Source: Karalla daura (Eukaryota; Chordata; Actinopteri; Chaetodontiformes; Leiognathidae). Taken from it: 64,000 nt of DNA. This document shows, piece by piece, positions 24,259 through 36,250 of this stretch. Below the pieces are notes generated by a model. The model ran no database searches. It worked only from the letters and a program-made list of their open reading frames with translations, and was not told the DNA's origin. Where the stretch lies: NCBI GenBank assembly GCA_029224185.1, contig CM055192.1:18860739-18924738 (forward strand), in the 5' to 3' direction. Every line of letters starts with the position of its first letter. Position 1 is the first letter of the stretch. The position numbers and the translations under genes were made by a program.

Positions 24259-25719
24259 TTCATGCTAGAGGCTATTTTGTTGTCAGTGATTTAGATGAAA
24301 CACAGAGATGTTAAAATGTTGGGCTTGCCCCACAAAGCATTTTCCCCCCTTTTCCCGCTTTTTATCATTTTTTGAGAGAGATGGTAAATTTACCTTGGGG
24401 GTACACAGCCTTTTACTCTGTTAAATACAAGAGACTCACAAAGCATTATTTGAAATCAGCATGAACAAGTAGTTATCAGAGAAGCAACAGGATGGAAATT
24501 ATTTTATGTTCCTTTAATGTAATTCAGATTAAAAATAATGCAAAACGGAGTGAGAGAGCTAAATTGATTTCCGTACATGGAATTGTGTGACGTCTGTTTG
24601 AGGTTACTTGTCATGTTTTATACCAATATATAAAATGCTCTGTCACTTAGACTGTTGAAACCTAGTCATCCGATAATCTCCTGTTTGTTCTGTTTGTTCT
24701 GCTTTTCTACAGTTGAAAAGCAACTTCACTTCAGTCAAGTTGTAGCATAAAACATTTTTTTGAATCTTTATTAATGTTAATGCTGAATCTTTCAGTGGAA
24801 ATCTATTCAAAATAGATTTTCATGTAAAATGTTGATAAAGGCTTATTAGACCGATTTGTGCAGTTAGAAGCTGTTAAAATGAAAACAGCAAGGAACTTAA
24901 ACAAGCCATACATTTTATATAGATACATAATTGCATTATTTTGTATCACCTGCAGTAGCTCCATTGATTTCTCCTTGGAAACACATTCTGGATCTGAACT
25001 ATGTCAATAAAACTTTTTCCTAAAATCAATAACTGTATAATATGATATTGTAGAGTTGCAGAAACACTGCATCTTATCACTTGTATTAATTCATAATTGA
25101 CGCGATAGCAGTGAAAGAAAAACAAAAGTATTTCTCGAGTAGTTTTGATAAATCAAATTAATTAATTGTATTTATTATATGAATATGTAGATTTTGTAGA
25201 TACTGTACAGAGTGGAACCGCTGTGAATGAATTAGACTCCCAACATTTTACATTTAGGCAATAATTCATCAACTAACTTTTATTGGTTTAATTTATGGGA
25301 AAGCAATTTTCACCACCAGCACTGTGGTAAACATCGTTAATCAAAATACATTATTATAATGAAGCTGTTTTAAAATGTTTATTAAAGGAAATAAAAAAGG
25401 GGTTACCCTTGCTTTGTGCATCTTTCCATTGTCGTGATAATTAATAGCTAAACTGAACGTATTCTCTGCCAATGCAGATGAGGAGAGAGTGCCAGGGAGG
25501 GAAAGAAAAATAGCTGGACTATAAATCCAACAATAGGTACGTTTAACCTTAAGTGATGAACAGTGTGTAATATAGCAGGAGTAGTCCAATGCAAATGCCC
25601 CTCCACACACACACCCTTACACACCGCTGCAGCCCTCAGCCAATTAAATTCATCCAAGGAAATGCCAAACTAGTTGGCTGATGCTCATAGGGCAGTGGGT
25701 GGCCTCTGGATTTTTACAT

Positions 25720-25789
25720 TGTGTGCGTGTGTGTGTGCGTGTGTGTGCATGTATGTTTGAGAGAGGGAGAGAGTGTGTGTGTGTGTGTG
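25720..25789. repeat. Compound (TG)n(GA)n(TG)n microsatellite
   Basis: TG units with CG and CA variants, a short GA block, then about 17 bases of TG. Confidence 0.88.
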
Positions 25790-28700
25790 AAAGCAAGTGT
25801 ATGCTAGTAGCTGCATTGCTGCAGGTTGAAATCGTGACTCTGGCCTGTTTCGGTGAACACAGATGAGTCATCCCGCTATCCCTGGCATCCTGGGTGGCAG
25901 CGGCGGTGTTTACCCGCTGCATCTAAACGCTGCAAACACAATCATTTGAATATGAGTAAATGAAACGGCACGGGGAGATGTTTGGGTGCGACCTTGCCTT
26001 TGTTCCCGTTGCTTACGGTAACTAACCACTGACCTCATGAGGCACTTAACGACTTTGTCCCGAGACTTGCGTCACAAAGCGAAGCGTTATGACTCCCGCC
26101 CGGTTGAATTTGTGTCATTTGCCACCCTCTCCCTCCCTCGCCCACCACTCCTGAGCAGAGATGAGGAATCACCCACCACCACCACCACGACCACTTCCCC
26201 CTTGAGTGCCATTTGTTAATGAAGGCCAGAGTGTTAGATGATAAATATGGTCGAAGAGAAATGGCACATGTAAGTGATCTCATTTAGGAGCATTACATTT
26301 GAATTTATTGGGGTACTTAGAGGGGACAGAGGGGCCATGACTCTGAGGGAGAGGGGAAGAGTGCAGATGACTGACTTATAATAGACAGTGGGGTAGGTCA
26401 GCTCATCAACCAAAGATATATACAGTGGACTCCTGTCAGAGAAGGATCCTACTGTTGTGTGTTGTGTGTGTGCCGCCTTACCTCGGTTTTTAAACTTGAT
26501 AAGATGAAATGAGGCATCCGCATTAACTGCGTTGTAGTGCCTCTAAAATGTTGCTCGAGGAGTTAGCACATGTTAGCCTATGCATGAAGATGTTATTATT
26601 ATGATAATGCGTGATCACAAGAAGAGGGCGTCAGGTCACGATACCGCCCTCAGATCTATTAAAATGTTGCTGCAATTCATCATGGCTGTCTATGTCTCTT
26701 AGTTGTATTTTCAACCATTGCAAAAACACTTTGCATCGGTGTAAAACATGAGACTTACAAACAGAAACAGCCGACGTGTGTATGAAGCAGGCATTGATTT
26801 GTGTTTGGGGAACAGTTTCCACTTGATTTGGGACTTTTTCTTTCTGTCTATAATCCTCACATCAGAGAAAAACAGCTTTGCCGGAGTGAGTTGCCTGCCT
26901 GCATGGTTCACGGTAAATTTATGCTCGGTTTTGTTACAGTAACTACGCCCATATTGTGCACTCAACTATTCAGTGGAGTCCTACAGTATCTATAAACATT
27001 GGCAGAGTAAGACACGCAGAATAAAAGACCTGCAATACCTCCAGCTGGTTGACACACTTTGGATTGCAGAAGACGAACAATATATTCAATCCATTTCTTG
27101 GCCCCGACGCATTTAGTAAATACAGTGCCTGGTTGGTAAGAGGGATGTTGACAGAAAATCAAAAGCAATGTAGCAGCAGCGTCCTATAATGGAGACTTAG
27201 CTCTACTTTACACTCCTCTTACAAAGATCTACGATTTGAAAACAATCAATCCCTTCATGAGAGCTTGTTATTTTCTCCTATAATAAAAGTAACAGCTTTT
27301 CATCATTCTTTCACGGCACTGATTGTGTTTACACTGGAAATGTAAGCGTTCATGGCACGAGAGTGAATAGACACAGAGAGTACAGAAAGCTTTTTTATTT
27401 GTGAGAATCCCCCTCATTCTTTTTTCCCCCTCCTGCTCACTTCTCCACCAAATTTGTTTTGCGGTCATGAGACGTTATCGAGGATTGAAAACATCCATAC
27501 GACGTATTTGACGGAGCCGCGAGGTGCCATGTTTCTCCTCCCTGCCTTAAGTATGAGGCAAAGGAGCTGGAAATTAGACACATGTGGACAGTTTGACAGA
27601 TTATCGCTGGCTCTTGTCCCATCAAACCTGCTACCACTTCTCTGCTCCTTTTGACGCCTCGCTCGGTATTTATTTTATTTTTTGCCTGCGATACCGCATT
27701 TGTTACCTGACGTTACGCAGAAACATCTGGTGGCTACACTGAACCAGGTGTTGATGGTGCAAATAAGCCTCTTTTTGTACAGTACATGGTTGATGTTTTG
27801 AGTGACTGCGGACCAGTGGGCTGGAGGAACTTTTTTTTATGAGGACCTTGTTTGTGTCTCTCTCTCTCACTCTCTGCGAGCCCCTGCCTGTGGCGCAGCC
27901 TCTATTAGGCCCCGTTGTGTTTCTTCTCACAAATGACCGTTTAACCGTCTTTTCCGCACCCTGACGCCTCGCCTGTTATTACCGCCATTGTCTCTCTTTC
28001 TGCTGTATACATGTGTGAGGCTGGGCCCTTTAATATGCGGAGAGCTTTTCCTAGGCTTTCCTACGGGCACACTGGTCTGTGTTTACTCCTCAGTCAGAAT
28101 GCCTCCTTTCCACAAGTTTGACATGCCTTTTTGTTGCCATGGTAAGCCCTCCCTTAAAATATATATTTCTGCTTTTGGCCTCGATGGTTTTTATCTCTGT
28201 GGTTTAGAGCCTGTTGCCCCCAGGGCCAGATTTAAATGTGTGTGGGTCTTCAAGGATTTCTCTGCAGAAAAGCCGTTTGGATTGCAGCCTCACCGCCATA
28301 CAAGTGCGACCGAATTGTGTCATTTCAGGTTTTTGAGCCATCGTTGGAACCAAAGGAAAGTCCAAAAGAGAAGCAAAAAACACAAGACAAAAGCTGATGA
28401 AAATGGACCAGATTGGATTATGTCAGACTTGGCATGTGCCTCGTTATGAGGGAAGTCTTCGTTCTGTCTTATCACACTCTGCCTTACAGCTAAATGAATT
28501 TAAAAAAAAAAAGGCAAAGCACAGCTCTGCTCCTTGGAAAACAACAGCCAGATCGTAACTGTAAATACTGGCTTAAAGTGGTGTGGGCTCTGCATGATTT
28601 TCAGTCACAAAACAGGAAGTGAGAGGAGGAAAAAAATGTGACGGCCCTAACTTTGGAGACATGGACCACTTTTAAAGCATCTATGGATGGGGTGATCTTT

Positions 28701-29535
28701 ATTTTTTCTGTCATGCAAGACAAATTTGCCTCGCAAACATCTCTCTCACTGGCACGAGTTGCATTCTTGAGTTGACTTGTATTGATACTTAAGTGTCTAT
28801 CCATGGGTCCTTTTGCCCAGAGAGCCACTTTAGTTTATTCAGTATGTGGCTCAACTGTCAGGCTGTATGGATGAACAACTACGAGTTGGAAAATGAGTTT
28901 TCTGTTCTGCACAGATACAGCACCTCCCATGCCTGCCACGTGTAATGAAAGACATGAATCACGGGGTGAATCTGTTTGTACATTTTATTTAGCTTTTTTT
29001 TCTCACTTGCTCATCACTTTTAATTAGTGCAACTCAACCTCCGTGTCTGCGGGAGCGAGCAGGCTGCCTGTTTTCAACATTCAACAGGTAATCAACACTG
29101 ATTAAGCTCTGAGCGTTGTCTAATTGCATTAGATTTCAGCAACACACTGTAAGCACCATAACCGCAAACACACATATGGTGACAGGAAAAGGGAGGTTTA
29201 TATTTCAGACGAGTAAAACTTACTCATGTGCAATGGCATTACATGATGTTTTTTATTTGAGCGAAAGGCATGTGTTATCTCTCTCTAAGTGTGGGAAATT
29301 ATTATTGCTGTTTCTGCGCTGTTTTAAGTTGAGACAAAACAACGGTGATTGTTTTCTGTAAGCTGTGTGTATCTCTGAGTGAACACGGTCTGTTCCACAT
29401 CTGAACTCCCTCGGTATCACTGTGAACCCCTTTAAGTGTGCTGTGACATGTCCTGAAGTCCTTCTTTAGCACCTCTCTCTTTGTGTTCCGGGTGTGAACT
29501 GATACCTAGTGTCAGCTGGCGTCAGGCACAGAATG

Positions 29536-29537
<2 letters not shown>

Positions 29538-29609
<72 letters not shown>
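29538..29609. repeat. Long (GA)n microsatellite
   Basis: About 70 bases of GA, interrupted by a single GATA. The polypurine tract can in principle form triplex DNA. It generates the Arg-Glu (+) and Leu-Ser (-) frames around it. Confidence 0.97.
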
Positions 29610-29610
<1 letters not shown>

Positions 29611-30173
29611 CTGAGGTCTACATAAACGAAGAGGCTGTGAGGATTAGCCCTGAGAAAGCAGGAGGCACACTGGGGAGAAAGAAATGGAAATGGGAAGGAA
29701 TGAAGAAAAGAAAGAAGGCAGAGTGAAAGCGAGAGATGGGGCTTGAATGAGGTGGGGTGTGGGTGGGTGGTTGCGGTGGGCCGGGTTGTCAATTTTCTCC
29801 AATTTAGCTCAGGAGGAAGCTATTTTCTTGGAATTAGATGGCTGGATCAATGCAGCTTTCCAGCCATTTATTACTGCGTGGTGACATCAACTGTTGCTGC
29901 GTTCATCACCGGGCAGAAAAAAAAAAAAAACAAGCTGCCTTTTCACAGGGTTCAACCTTATCACCACTTGTCGGTTAATTATTCATTTAAAGTGGGGGAG
30001 TGCAGGGCTGTGAGTTCAGCAGTGAAACACTTTGATTGAGCCCTTTGAACTCAACCAGGAAAGAAATCAGTTCTCTTAATCCTGGCCCCTATGTGATCAT
30101 CGTAGCCGGAGGATACAGACCTCTGTGTCCATCATCTCACGGTCAGCCAACTCCAGCACCATTACTAATGCAA

Positions 30174-30504
30174 TCACCCCTGTGATCTGAACTTCAGAAC
30201 CTTGAACCAAAATAAATAGATAAACACGTCAAAGAAACGGCGCGAAAGAGAAGGTGTAAGTGAGTCATCCACGACGGGCTCATCCAGCGTGGACCTATCG
30301 AACTGCTCCAGCTGGCCTCGATCGCCTACGGTGATGCGTGCCATGTGATACATGATCGTTTTGATCATACAACAAGTAATGCCGCTCTCATTAGCACAGG
30401 TCGTGCCCTCGTCTTCAAGTAGCTTGCACTGTTCGCGAGCTGACCCACAGAGACCAGTGCGGATGGATCTGAAAAGTGCCAAAAAGTTAACCACCATGTG
30501 CATG
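30174..30504 (-). CDS. CpG-rich exon-like ORF inside the giant intron (unidentified, tentative)
   Basis: On the minus strand an open frame of about 109 codons runs down from 30503. Directly upstream of it (complement of about 30505-30525) is a good acceptor: a T-rich run ending in TCTCCAG. The first 80 or so residues are of mixed, protein-like composition with no low complexity, for example CKLLEDEGTTCANES and MARITVGDRGQLEQF. The stretch carries about 18 CpG by my count in roughly 240 bases (30235-30475), against few in the flanks, and the other minus frames are closed within it. The last 20 or so residues (FIYLFWFKV...) look like read-through into AT-rich DNA, but no clear consensus donor is seen at that end. 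I do not recognise the family. It could be an exon of an antisense gene, a retrocopy, a transposon fragment or chance. Confidence 0.3.
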
Positions 30505-31405
30505 CTGGAGAAAATAATGAATAACGCTGCGTGGTTTCTGGTTTGAGCATATTTAACAGCATGTGGGTGGACAGTGTGTATCTCAAAACTTAAAGGGCAT
30601 CATTTCTCTGAAAAGTCAACATCTGGAACATAGCAGCCTGTGCAGAGATCCTTTTCAGTATTCCCCAAACTCATAAACCCTACAGATCAAGGGCCAAGCA
30701 CACCTCTGGTTCTATCTAAAAGAAATCTATTGCCACAATTTATCAACTTTGATTGGTTAATACTTGGACTCTCAAAAAGGAGCCCTTCATAATTTAGAAA
30801 CTGCTCTAAATGCAGCTGGCAGGGCTACATCTAAATGTTTAAAAGTCAAGTGAAGGAAGGAGTCGGTTAGACCTGAAGTTATGTCCTCCAAGGGAACTTT
30901 ACAAAGATCCTCTCACAGATTTATAGCCACTTACCTCAGAGCCTGAGTCGATATTCATAAACGGAGCTTCAAACAAAGCCCCCCATCCACTATCCCTGCT
31001 TGTAAATAAATACAGATATGCCTCTTTTACAGACAGCAGCAATCTAAAATATTACCACCAGCATAATTTTACCACACACATTAATATTTTACGGCACATT
31101 GTATTTTACCGCATTGAATCTTAAACTTTTCATGGCATGCTCCAAGGATTTTATTCCTCAGGAGCCTGTATCATTATTAGCCAAGATGTATGGCAGGTAC
31201 GGCAGACCATCGTCTCACCTTTCGACTCTTGGCTGTTTTTTTTTTTTGGATAAATTGATAGAATCAGCAATGCTATCATGGTTTCACTTTGCTCTGCTGT
31301 CGTCTTCTGAAGTTCACTGACTTTGTAATGAACTTCTACATCACTGAGTTAGACACTGAGACCCCCCCTGACACCGCAGGAGCATTTTATTCCAAGCTGG
31401 CTCCA

Positions 31406-31437
31406 GTGTAAGACACGCAGCCGTGCGTGTCTTACAC
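31406..31437. repeat. Perfect inverted repeat: 14-bp arms, 4-base loop
   Basis: The left arm GTGTAAGACACGCA is exactly mirrored by TGCGTGTCTTACAC around a GCCG loop. Pairing stops at the flanking A and G. It could form a stable hairpin in RNA or a cruciform in DNA. No gene is adjacent. Confidence 0.9.
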
Positions 31438-32179
31438 GTCCTACATTTGTTATCACGCGCAGCATCATTTGATTGCGTTTACCATCCAAAGACAGATTTC
31501 CCGTTTGCTTGTCTAATGTCAAAACCTTATTAAATCTCCTTTGAAGTGTTTAATTTCTTTATTTAAGCAAGTAAAACCCAACCTGTACAGTATCTGCCTC
31601 ATTACGATAGGAATAAACTCTCAACATCTGCACGCGTGTATTTGCATCTGTGCTTGTGTATGCGCCTGTGCAGTGATTTACAGTAAATGGTTTTAGTGTC
31701 AAAACAAGTCTAATGAGCTGGCACAATAATTATCAGCCATTTCACTCTCACTTTAGCTAATTGAGGCTTTATATTAGAGTTAATACCACTGCCTGGATGC
31801 ACTGTTTTACATTTACCAAAATGTTTGACCAGAAATAGTGTTGCCAATAATTTAGATTTTTAATTTGTACATGTCAGTGTTTTAATAACTCCCTATTAAC
31901 CATACTTATGAGTGTTGACAATCCTGCCCAGATGGGGGTCACTGATCGCCTCCTGTTTTGTGTATTTTTTACCCATTACAACAGTTATTATATAGTGTTA
32001 GATCAAAGTCAAAAAGGACGAGCAGTTGCATTGGTTCTGCTGTGAGGATCTTTGTAAATTTAATGACTTTTAATGAATCCTTTTTTTACATTGAAAAGAG
32101 CTGTTCATTATCATAATTTCCGATATGTTATGCATACATATGTTGTGGAAGCAATAATAAAGAAGTCTCCTCTTTTTAG

Positions 32180-32282
32180 ATTCTTTTCGCACCTTTATTG
32201 AAGTTGTCTATCATGTTTCTTCCTCCTTCCTCACTTTGCTCCATGTATTTGAAGCGCTTTGTGAAATTCCTGTTTTATCCAG
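32180..32282 (+). other. Cassette-exon-like block with strong splice sites (non-coding or poison exon candidate)
   Basis: The block is preceded by CTCCTCTTTTTAG and followed by the ideal donor CAG|GTGAGT (GT at 32283-32284). If it were spliced between the exons ending at 1219 and starting at 33843, the phase-2 join would meet TGA after seven codons, and the 103-nt length would also shift the frame. It therefore cannot be an ordinary coding exon. A regulated poison exon, an exon of a non-coding RNA, or a chance pairing of sites are the options. Confidence 0.3.
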
Positions 32283-33842
32283 GTGAGTTTGAGCTGATCC
32301 CCAGGCCCTTTGCTCTTGTCAGGAATCTCCCAGGCTATCGGGCTCTCCCGGGGCCCTGTTTCACACACCAAATTGATGTCTCCGACTGGAAATGACACTT
32401 TCAGCAGGATTTGCCATTCTAAACCACCTCAAACCCATGTGATCTCACCCATTCACTCTCAGAGGGATTGCCTTGAAATGCACCATAGCTTCAAAAGCCA
32501 ATGAGCATAGCATGCTTGACTGAAAAGCTGATACATATCCTATCAGGGAAAAAAAAAGAAAAGATACTCTAAAATGCTGGCAATGTAAAACAGTATTTTT
32601 TTTCTCAGAACAAAGACCAACAGTCCCATGAATACGCAGGTAGTGCCTGAGGGAGTGCAACAGAGGGTAAAAAAGGGAGTGAAACTAAAAGAAATCAATA
32701 ACCACATACATTTTCATGTGCAGGTAGTTGTCCACCGTTTGCTTTATCTTGTTAATGTTTTCTTGGCCTGTCCGTCCATGAATACAGGCGCATATGGTAC
32801 CACAATTATATTCTTGCCATCTTTTCCAATGCTTCGTTTACAGGAGGAGCACAGTGACCATGTTGCTTAAGTCACTAGTTATGATATAATTTGACGCTGG
32901 AGTCGGAGGGAAAAGGAGAAAGGTGTGACCAAGAATCCCTCCCCTGACTTATTTTCATCCCCAAGTCTTTTTGGGGCTGCACGTTTCTCCTAGGGGGCTC
33001 TACACACTGGCATAATGGATAAGGGCAAGGGTGTGAAAGGAGCACCTTAAGGCTCCTCATTCAAGTCTCCCAATCTCTCCTGCACACGCTCTTGAGCTGT
33101 GAAGGCCTTCTTTCTTTGCCCTGCTAGCATGGAAGCCCTGTAATAGGCTCTAATTGATAGGGAGGTGTTGGGGCCTTTCTGTATGGGCTGAAGGGATGAG
33201 AGACAGAGGGAGAGCGAGAGGATTACATGCGGGCATGTGGGGTGGAGCAGGGGAGGAGGAGAGGCTGTGGAGTGGTCTAGGCCCCGTCCGTAATGAGTCA
33301 TTAATTTCCTCGCGGTTTTGTGGCGGCTGGCTCATTACTGGTCTGCAGAGGAGACCGAACAAAGCTCTGGGTAGGTAGGAGGTGAGCTTAAATAGTTGGG
33401 GCTCAACACTTCCCAACAAAAGGAGGACGAGAACGTTGAATGGCACTTGGAACAGATGCAGTAAAAAGTGGCAGATGCAAATTGCAGGAGAGCAAGTCTT
33501 CCTTCAAGCACTTTTCTCTTTTTATTTTGTCAGACTGCAGCCTGAGAGTCTAATTAGTTAGTGAGGTGTTTCACTTCTGATAGGGCTGTGTCTCGTTATT
33601 GTCACAAAGAGGGATTCGTAGAAATGGGAGGAAACGCATATGTTCCACGGTCCCCAGTGGAAGCTGCTCACTGCCGCAGTTTAACTGATTTGATTATTAA
33701 TTTACCCTATAGAAAGTGAAAGACGTGCACACTGTGACAGGGTGTTGTATATAGTAAAAAATGTGATAAAACAGTACTAAGGTAATGCCCGCAGGTAATT
33801 AATTATGTTTTTAATTATGTGTTTATGCGCCTCTCTCTACAG

Positions 33843-33967
33843 GCAGAACGATTATGGACAAGTTGGCAGCGGTTCAAATGAAATTGCGGTCGTCCCTCGC
33901 TTTGTGGAGGGTTTGAGCCATGTGTCGAAGGTCACCTGCGGGGCAAACCACAATCTTGCACTGACAG
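33843..33967 (+). CDS. RCC1-repeat protein, internal exon (second visible)
   Basis: This 125-nt exon follows CTCTCTACAG. Its first base completes the Gly codon left open at 1219, giving G-QNDYGQVGSG, the typical start of an RCC1 blade (N-x-x-G-Q-x-G). It continues through VPRFVEGL, the usual P-x-x-V-x-x-L strand, to SKVTCGANHNLALTG, the usual V-x-C-G-x-x-H-x-x-A-L-T end. The exon stops one base into a Gly codon before a GTACAC donor (33968), phase 1. One exon thus encodes one blade. The following intron is 1,088 nt. Family membership is clear; the paralogue is not. Confidence 0.95.
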
Positions 33968-34345
33968 GTACACTAATGCACTGTGCAGGCCTGCTTTGTT
34001 GCATAATATTCAATTGACATGTTACCAGTAAATAGAGAGCGATGACGTTTGTCTTTGAACAGCCGAGCCATCTGCTGTTAGCCTTACTTTGCAGTGTATC
34101 CAGAGCCAGTTATCCCTGCTTTAAATTGCTCCAACATGCAAAAAAGTGGATGCTATAATTGACCTTTCACCTATTATGCTGGATTTTACATCCCGTAAAA
34201 CACACCGGCATCAGCCAGACAATATCTTTTAGAAATGGGGCTGACGTCACTAGTCATAAGCTGTCAGTGTGTGCTTCAAAAATCACCTATTTTACTCAAT
34301 TTTATGCGAATATCAGAGCCCTCTAGCCCTTGATCGGCACATCAC

Positions 34346-34389
<44 letters not shown>

Positions 34390-35055
34390 AGGAGGGAGAG
34401 AGAGAGAGTTAGCAGAATATGGCCCTGGCTCCTGATCCATAACAGTCATTGCCTGTTACATACATTTCAGAATTCATTCAGGCTATGAAGATAATCGAGG
34501 TAGTCGACAGTTTCCCCTGCAGCCCAATGGATTTATGATAGCACTGTCAAGAAAATGAGGCGAAATGACACAGTAGCTGACTTTAGCTGCAAATAATGTG
34601 ATAGGCCGTACAGTGGTGCAGCAGCAGCTGCTGTCATTGCAGGTAATAGGCTATAAAGAAGCCTGATAGCAATACCTGTCATTTCTTAATGGCTGACTTC
34701 ACTGAAGAGCTTTTGTGGCCTTTAACATGAAGATAATGGAAGATACAACAAATTTTACAGCTTTTGCGTTGCATCCATAATTTATCACCAGAGGCCCCAT
34801 GCAGCAGCGGCACAACAAGGACAACATGCTCTCGGGGGCGTGCCAGAGAGACGCGAGATGAGCTGCAGGGGGTTAGAGGCCCGTGCCATAGTTTGTAATT
34901 AGTGAACCAACCCGAGCAGTTCAAAGCATCCGTCAGACGATAGCATCCCATACCCGTGCTACTATTTGTTTAGGCATTGTGATTATGTCGGTGTCCATCT
35001 GTTAATCCCAAGACGTTTAGTTCATTATTACTGAAACTGTACTGGTGGCATGCAG
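33968..35055. other. Intron of 1,088 nt in the RCC1-repeat gene
   Basis: Flanked by a GTACAC donor and a GCATGCAG acceptor, with phase 1 on both sides. It contains a (GA)n array at 34348-34408. A minus-strand frame at 34679-34951 has no recognisable features. A word near 34606 (GTACAGTGGTGCAG) resembles the head of some fish SINEs but has no body. Confidence 0.85.
34348..34408. repeat. (GA)n microsatellite
   Basis: About 38 bases of unbroken GA, then a short spacer and a second, shorter GA block, inside the 1.1-kb intron. Confidence 0.93.
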
Positions 35056-35199
35056 GTGACGGCAGGCTGTTCCAGTGGGGCTGTGGTCGGGCCTGCGGGA
35101 ACACGGAGGGGAACGTCCCGCTCCCTCAGGAAGTGGCCCGGCCGAGTTCGCCAGTGAGAGACATTGCCGGAGGATGTTGGCACAGTCTGCTGCTGACAG
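35056..35199 (+). CDS. RCC1-repeat protein, internal exon (third visible)
   Basis: This 144-nt exon begins after GCATGCAG. Its first two bases complete the Gly codon from 33967, giving ALTG-DGRLFQWGCGRACGN, the expected D-G-x-(L/V)-(F/Y)-x-W-G blade signature. It ends with VRDIAGGCWHSLLLT and one base of a Gly codon before GTCAGT (35200), phase 1, as in the preceding exon. The W in GGCWH replaces a more usual E, Y or R residue before the conserved His. The linker after the WG (TEGNVPLPQEVARP) lacks the common GQLG motif, so this blade is slightly unusual. At least one further exon must follow; one weak candidate is at 60711. Confidence 0.93.
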
Positions 35200-35995
35200 G
35201 TCAGTCTCTGCTCCACAGTGTCAGACGCAGCCGTTATCTACCGCCACTAAAGCAGCACCTTCTGCCTCCCGTTACCTGCTCCATTCTGCCCCCCGCTCGT
35301 ACAGATGTAGAGCACAACCCCCCCTCGACAAGTCCACGACCTCGACATAAAGTATGCGTAAATCCTTGGTGTGTGTCTTGGCCCTCACACAGACGTGTGA
35401 GTGTGTGCTTTTAGCCGAGGTGTCCATCTATCCACATCATTCATTAAGAGCTCTCCCAGGGCTAGTGCGGCTACATAAACACAGAGGTTGAGGCCACGGC
35501 TGCTCTTTCACCCCACTGCAGAGAACTTCAAAGTCACTTCTCCTCGCAGAGCAGATGAATGCTCCCTGTCTGCCTGGCTGATGTATTGGCCCCGGTTGCC
35601 GTCTCCGTACTGTAGCATGGCTTCGACTGAGGCCCCATCACGGAGCCAGAGCCGGGCCATTTGTTAGTTTTAGCTGTATCTCCAAGACTTGGCTTTAATT
35701 CAGAGGGGAGGACATTAATCCTTTTAATACAACACTTTGTAGAGTCGTTTTCCTGTGTTGCTAATGCTGTCTATTATTAACCCCATTAAAAGTGTAATAC
35801 AATTTAAGTAGAGTGCTAAAAGTGGATCATTTGTTGCTTCGTTCTGTTTGAATTAATTCTCAATTTATGATCTAAATGATTAAACTATAGGAGTCACAGC
35901 CCTAAATGAGATTCTTAAATGGCCAGGCATACATTTACACATATTAATACAAACATTTATGAGCAGGCATTCACATAGCCTTGTCCAAGTGTACA

Positions 35996-36012
35996 CACAC
36001 ACACACACACAC
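35996..36012. repeat. Short (CA)n tract
   Basis: About eight CA units. Confidence 0.8.
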
Positions 36013-36191
36013 TCCCACACTTACACTCTGCTGTGTGTTGCATTTGCTCCTCTAAATCCTGTAATGTCCCCAGTTTGATCCCTAGCTCCATTCTGTCATG
36101 AGGGAACAGAAATATCCATCTTCAATCAGGCCTTAATGAATAGCCTGATGAGTGTAGGGCAGAACTGAATTACCAGATAGATTTGAAGAGC

Positions 36192-36196
<5 letters not shown>

Positions 36197-36249
<53 letters not shown>
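36197..36249. repeat. (TG)n microsatellite
   Basis: About 52 bases of essentially unbroken TG, followed by a G-rich flank (GGGCGGGGGG). Confidence 0.96.

Positions 36250-36250
<1 letters not shown>

Larger units (their letters stand above)
21101..30170. other. Giant intron, 3' part
   Basis: Non-coding. It is AT-rich and repeat-poor between about 24300 and 25450, and contains GC-rich unique sequence near 22880-23060. CpG-dotted sequence occurs near 27450-27990. The plus frame 27988-28449 (153 codons) has no recognisable domain and is treated as chance. Confidence 0.55.
30505..33842. other. Giant intron, last 3.3 kb
   Basis: Non-coding sequence leading to the acceptor at 33842 (CTCTCTCTACAG). 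It holds the hairpin at 31406-31437 and a splice-signal-flanked block at 32180-32282. AT-rich unique sequence dominates 31440-32180, with scattered TAATTA-type homeodomain-like words. Confidence 0.6.

Noticed and set aside
27988..28449. Plus-strand frame of 153 codons
   Set aside because: No recognisable domain, and no continuity with the RCC1 gene.
32280..32395. Plus-strand frame continuing past 32282 (FELIPRPFALVRNLPG)
   Set aside because: It spans an ideal donor site, and joining it to the preceding exon in phase 2 gives an immediate TGA.
34604..34640. Word resembling a fish SINE head (GTACAGTGGTGCAG)
   Set aside because: It runs straight into CAGCAGCAGCTGCTG with no recognisable element.
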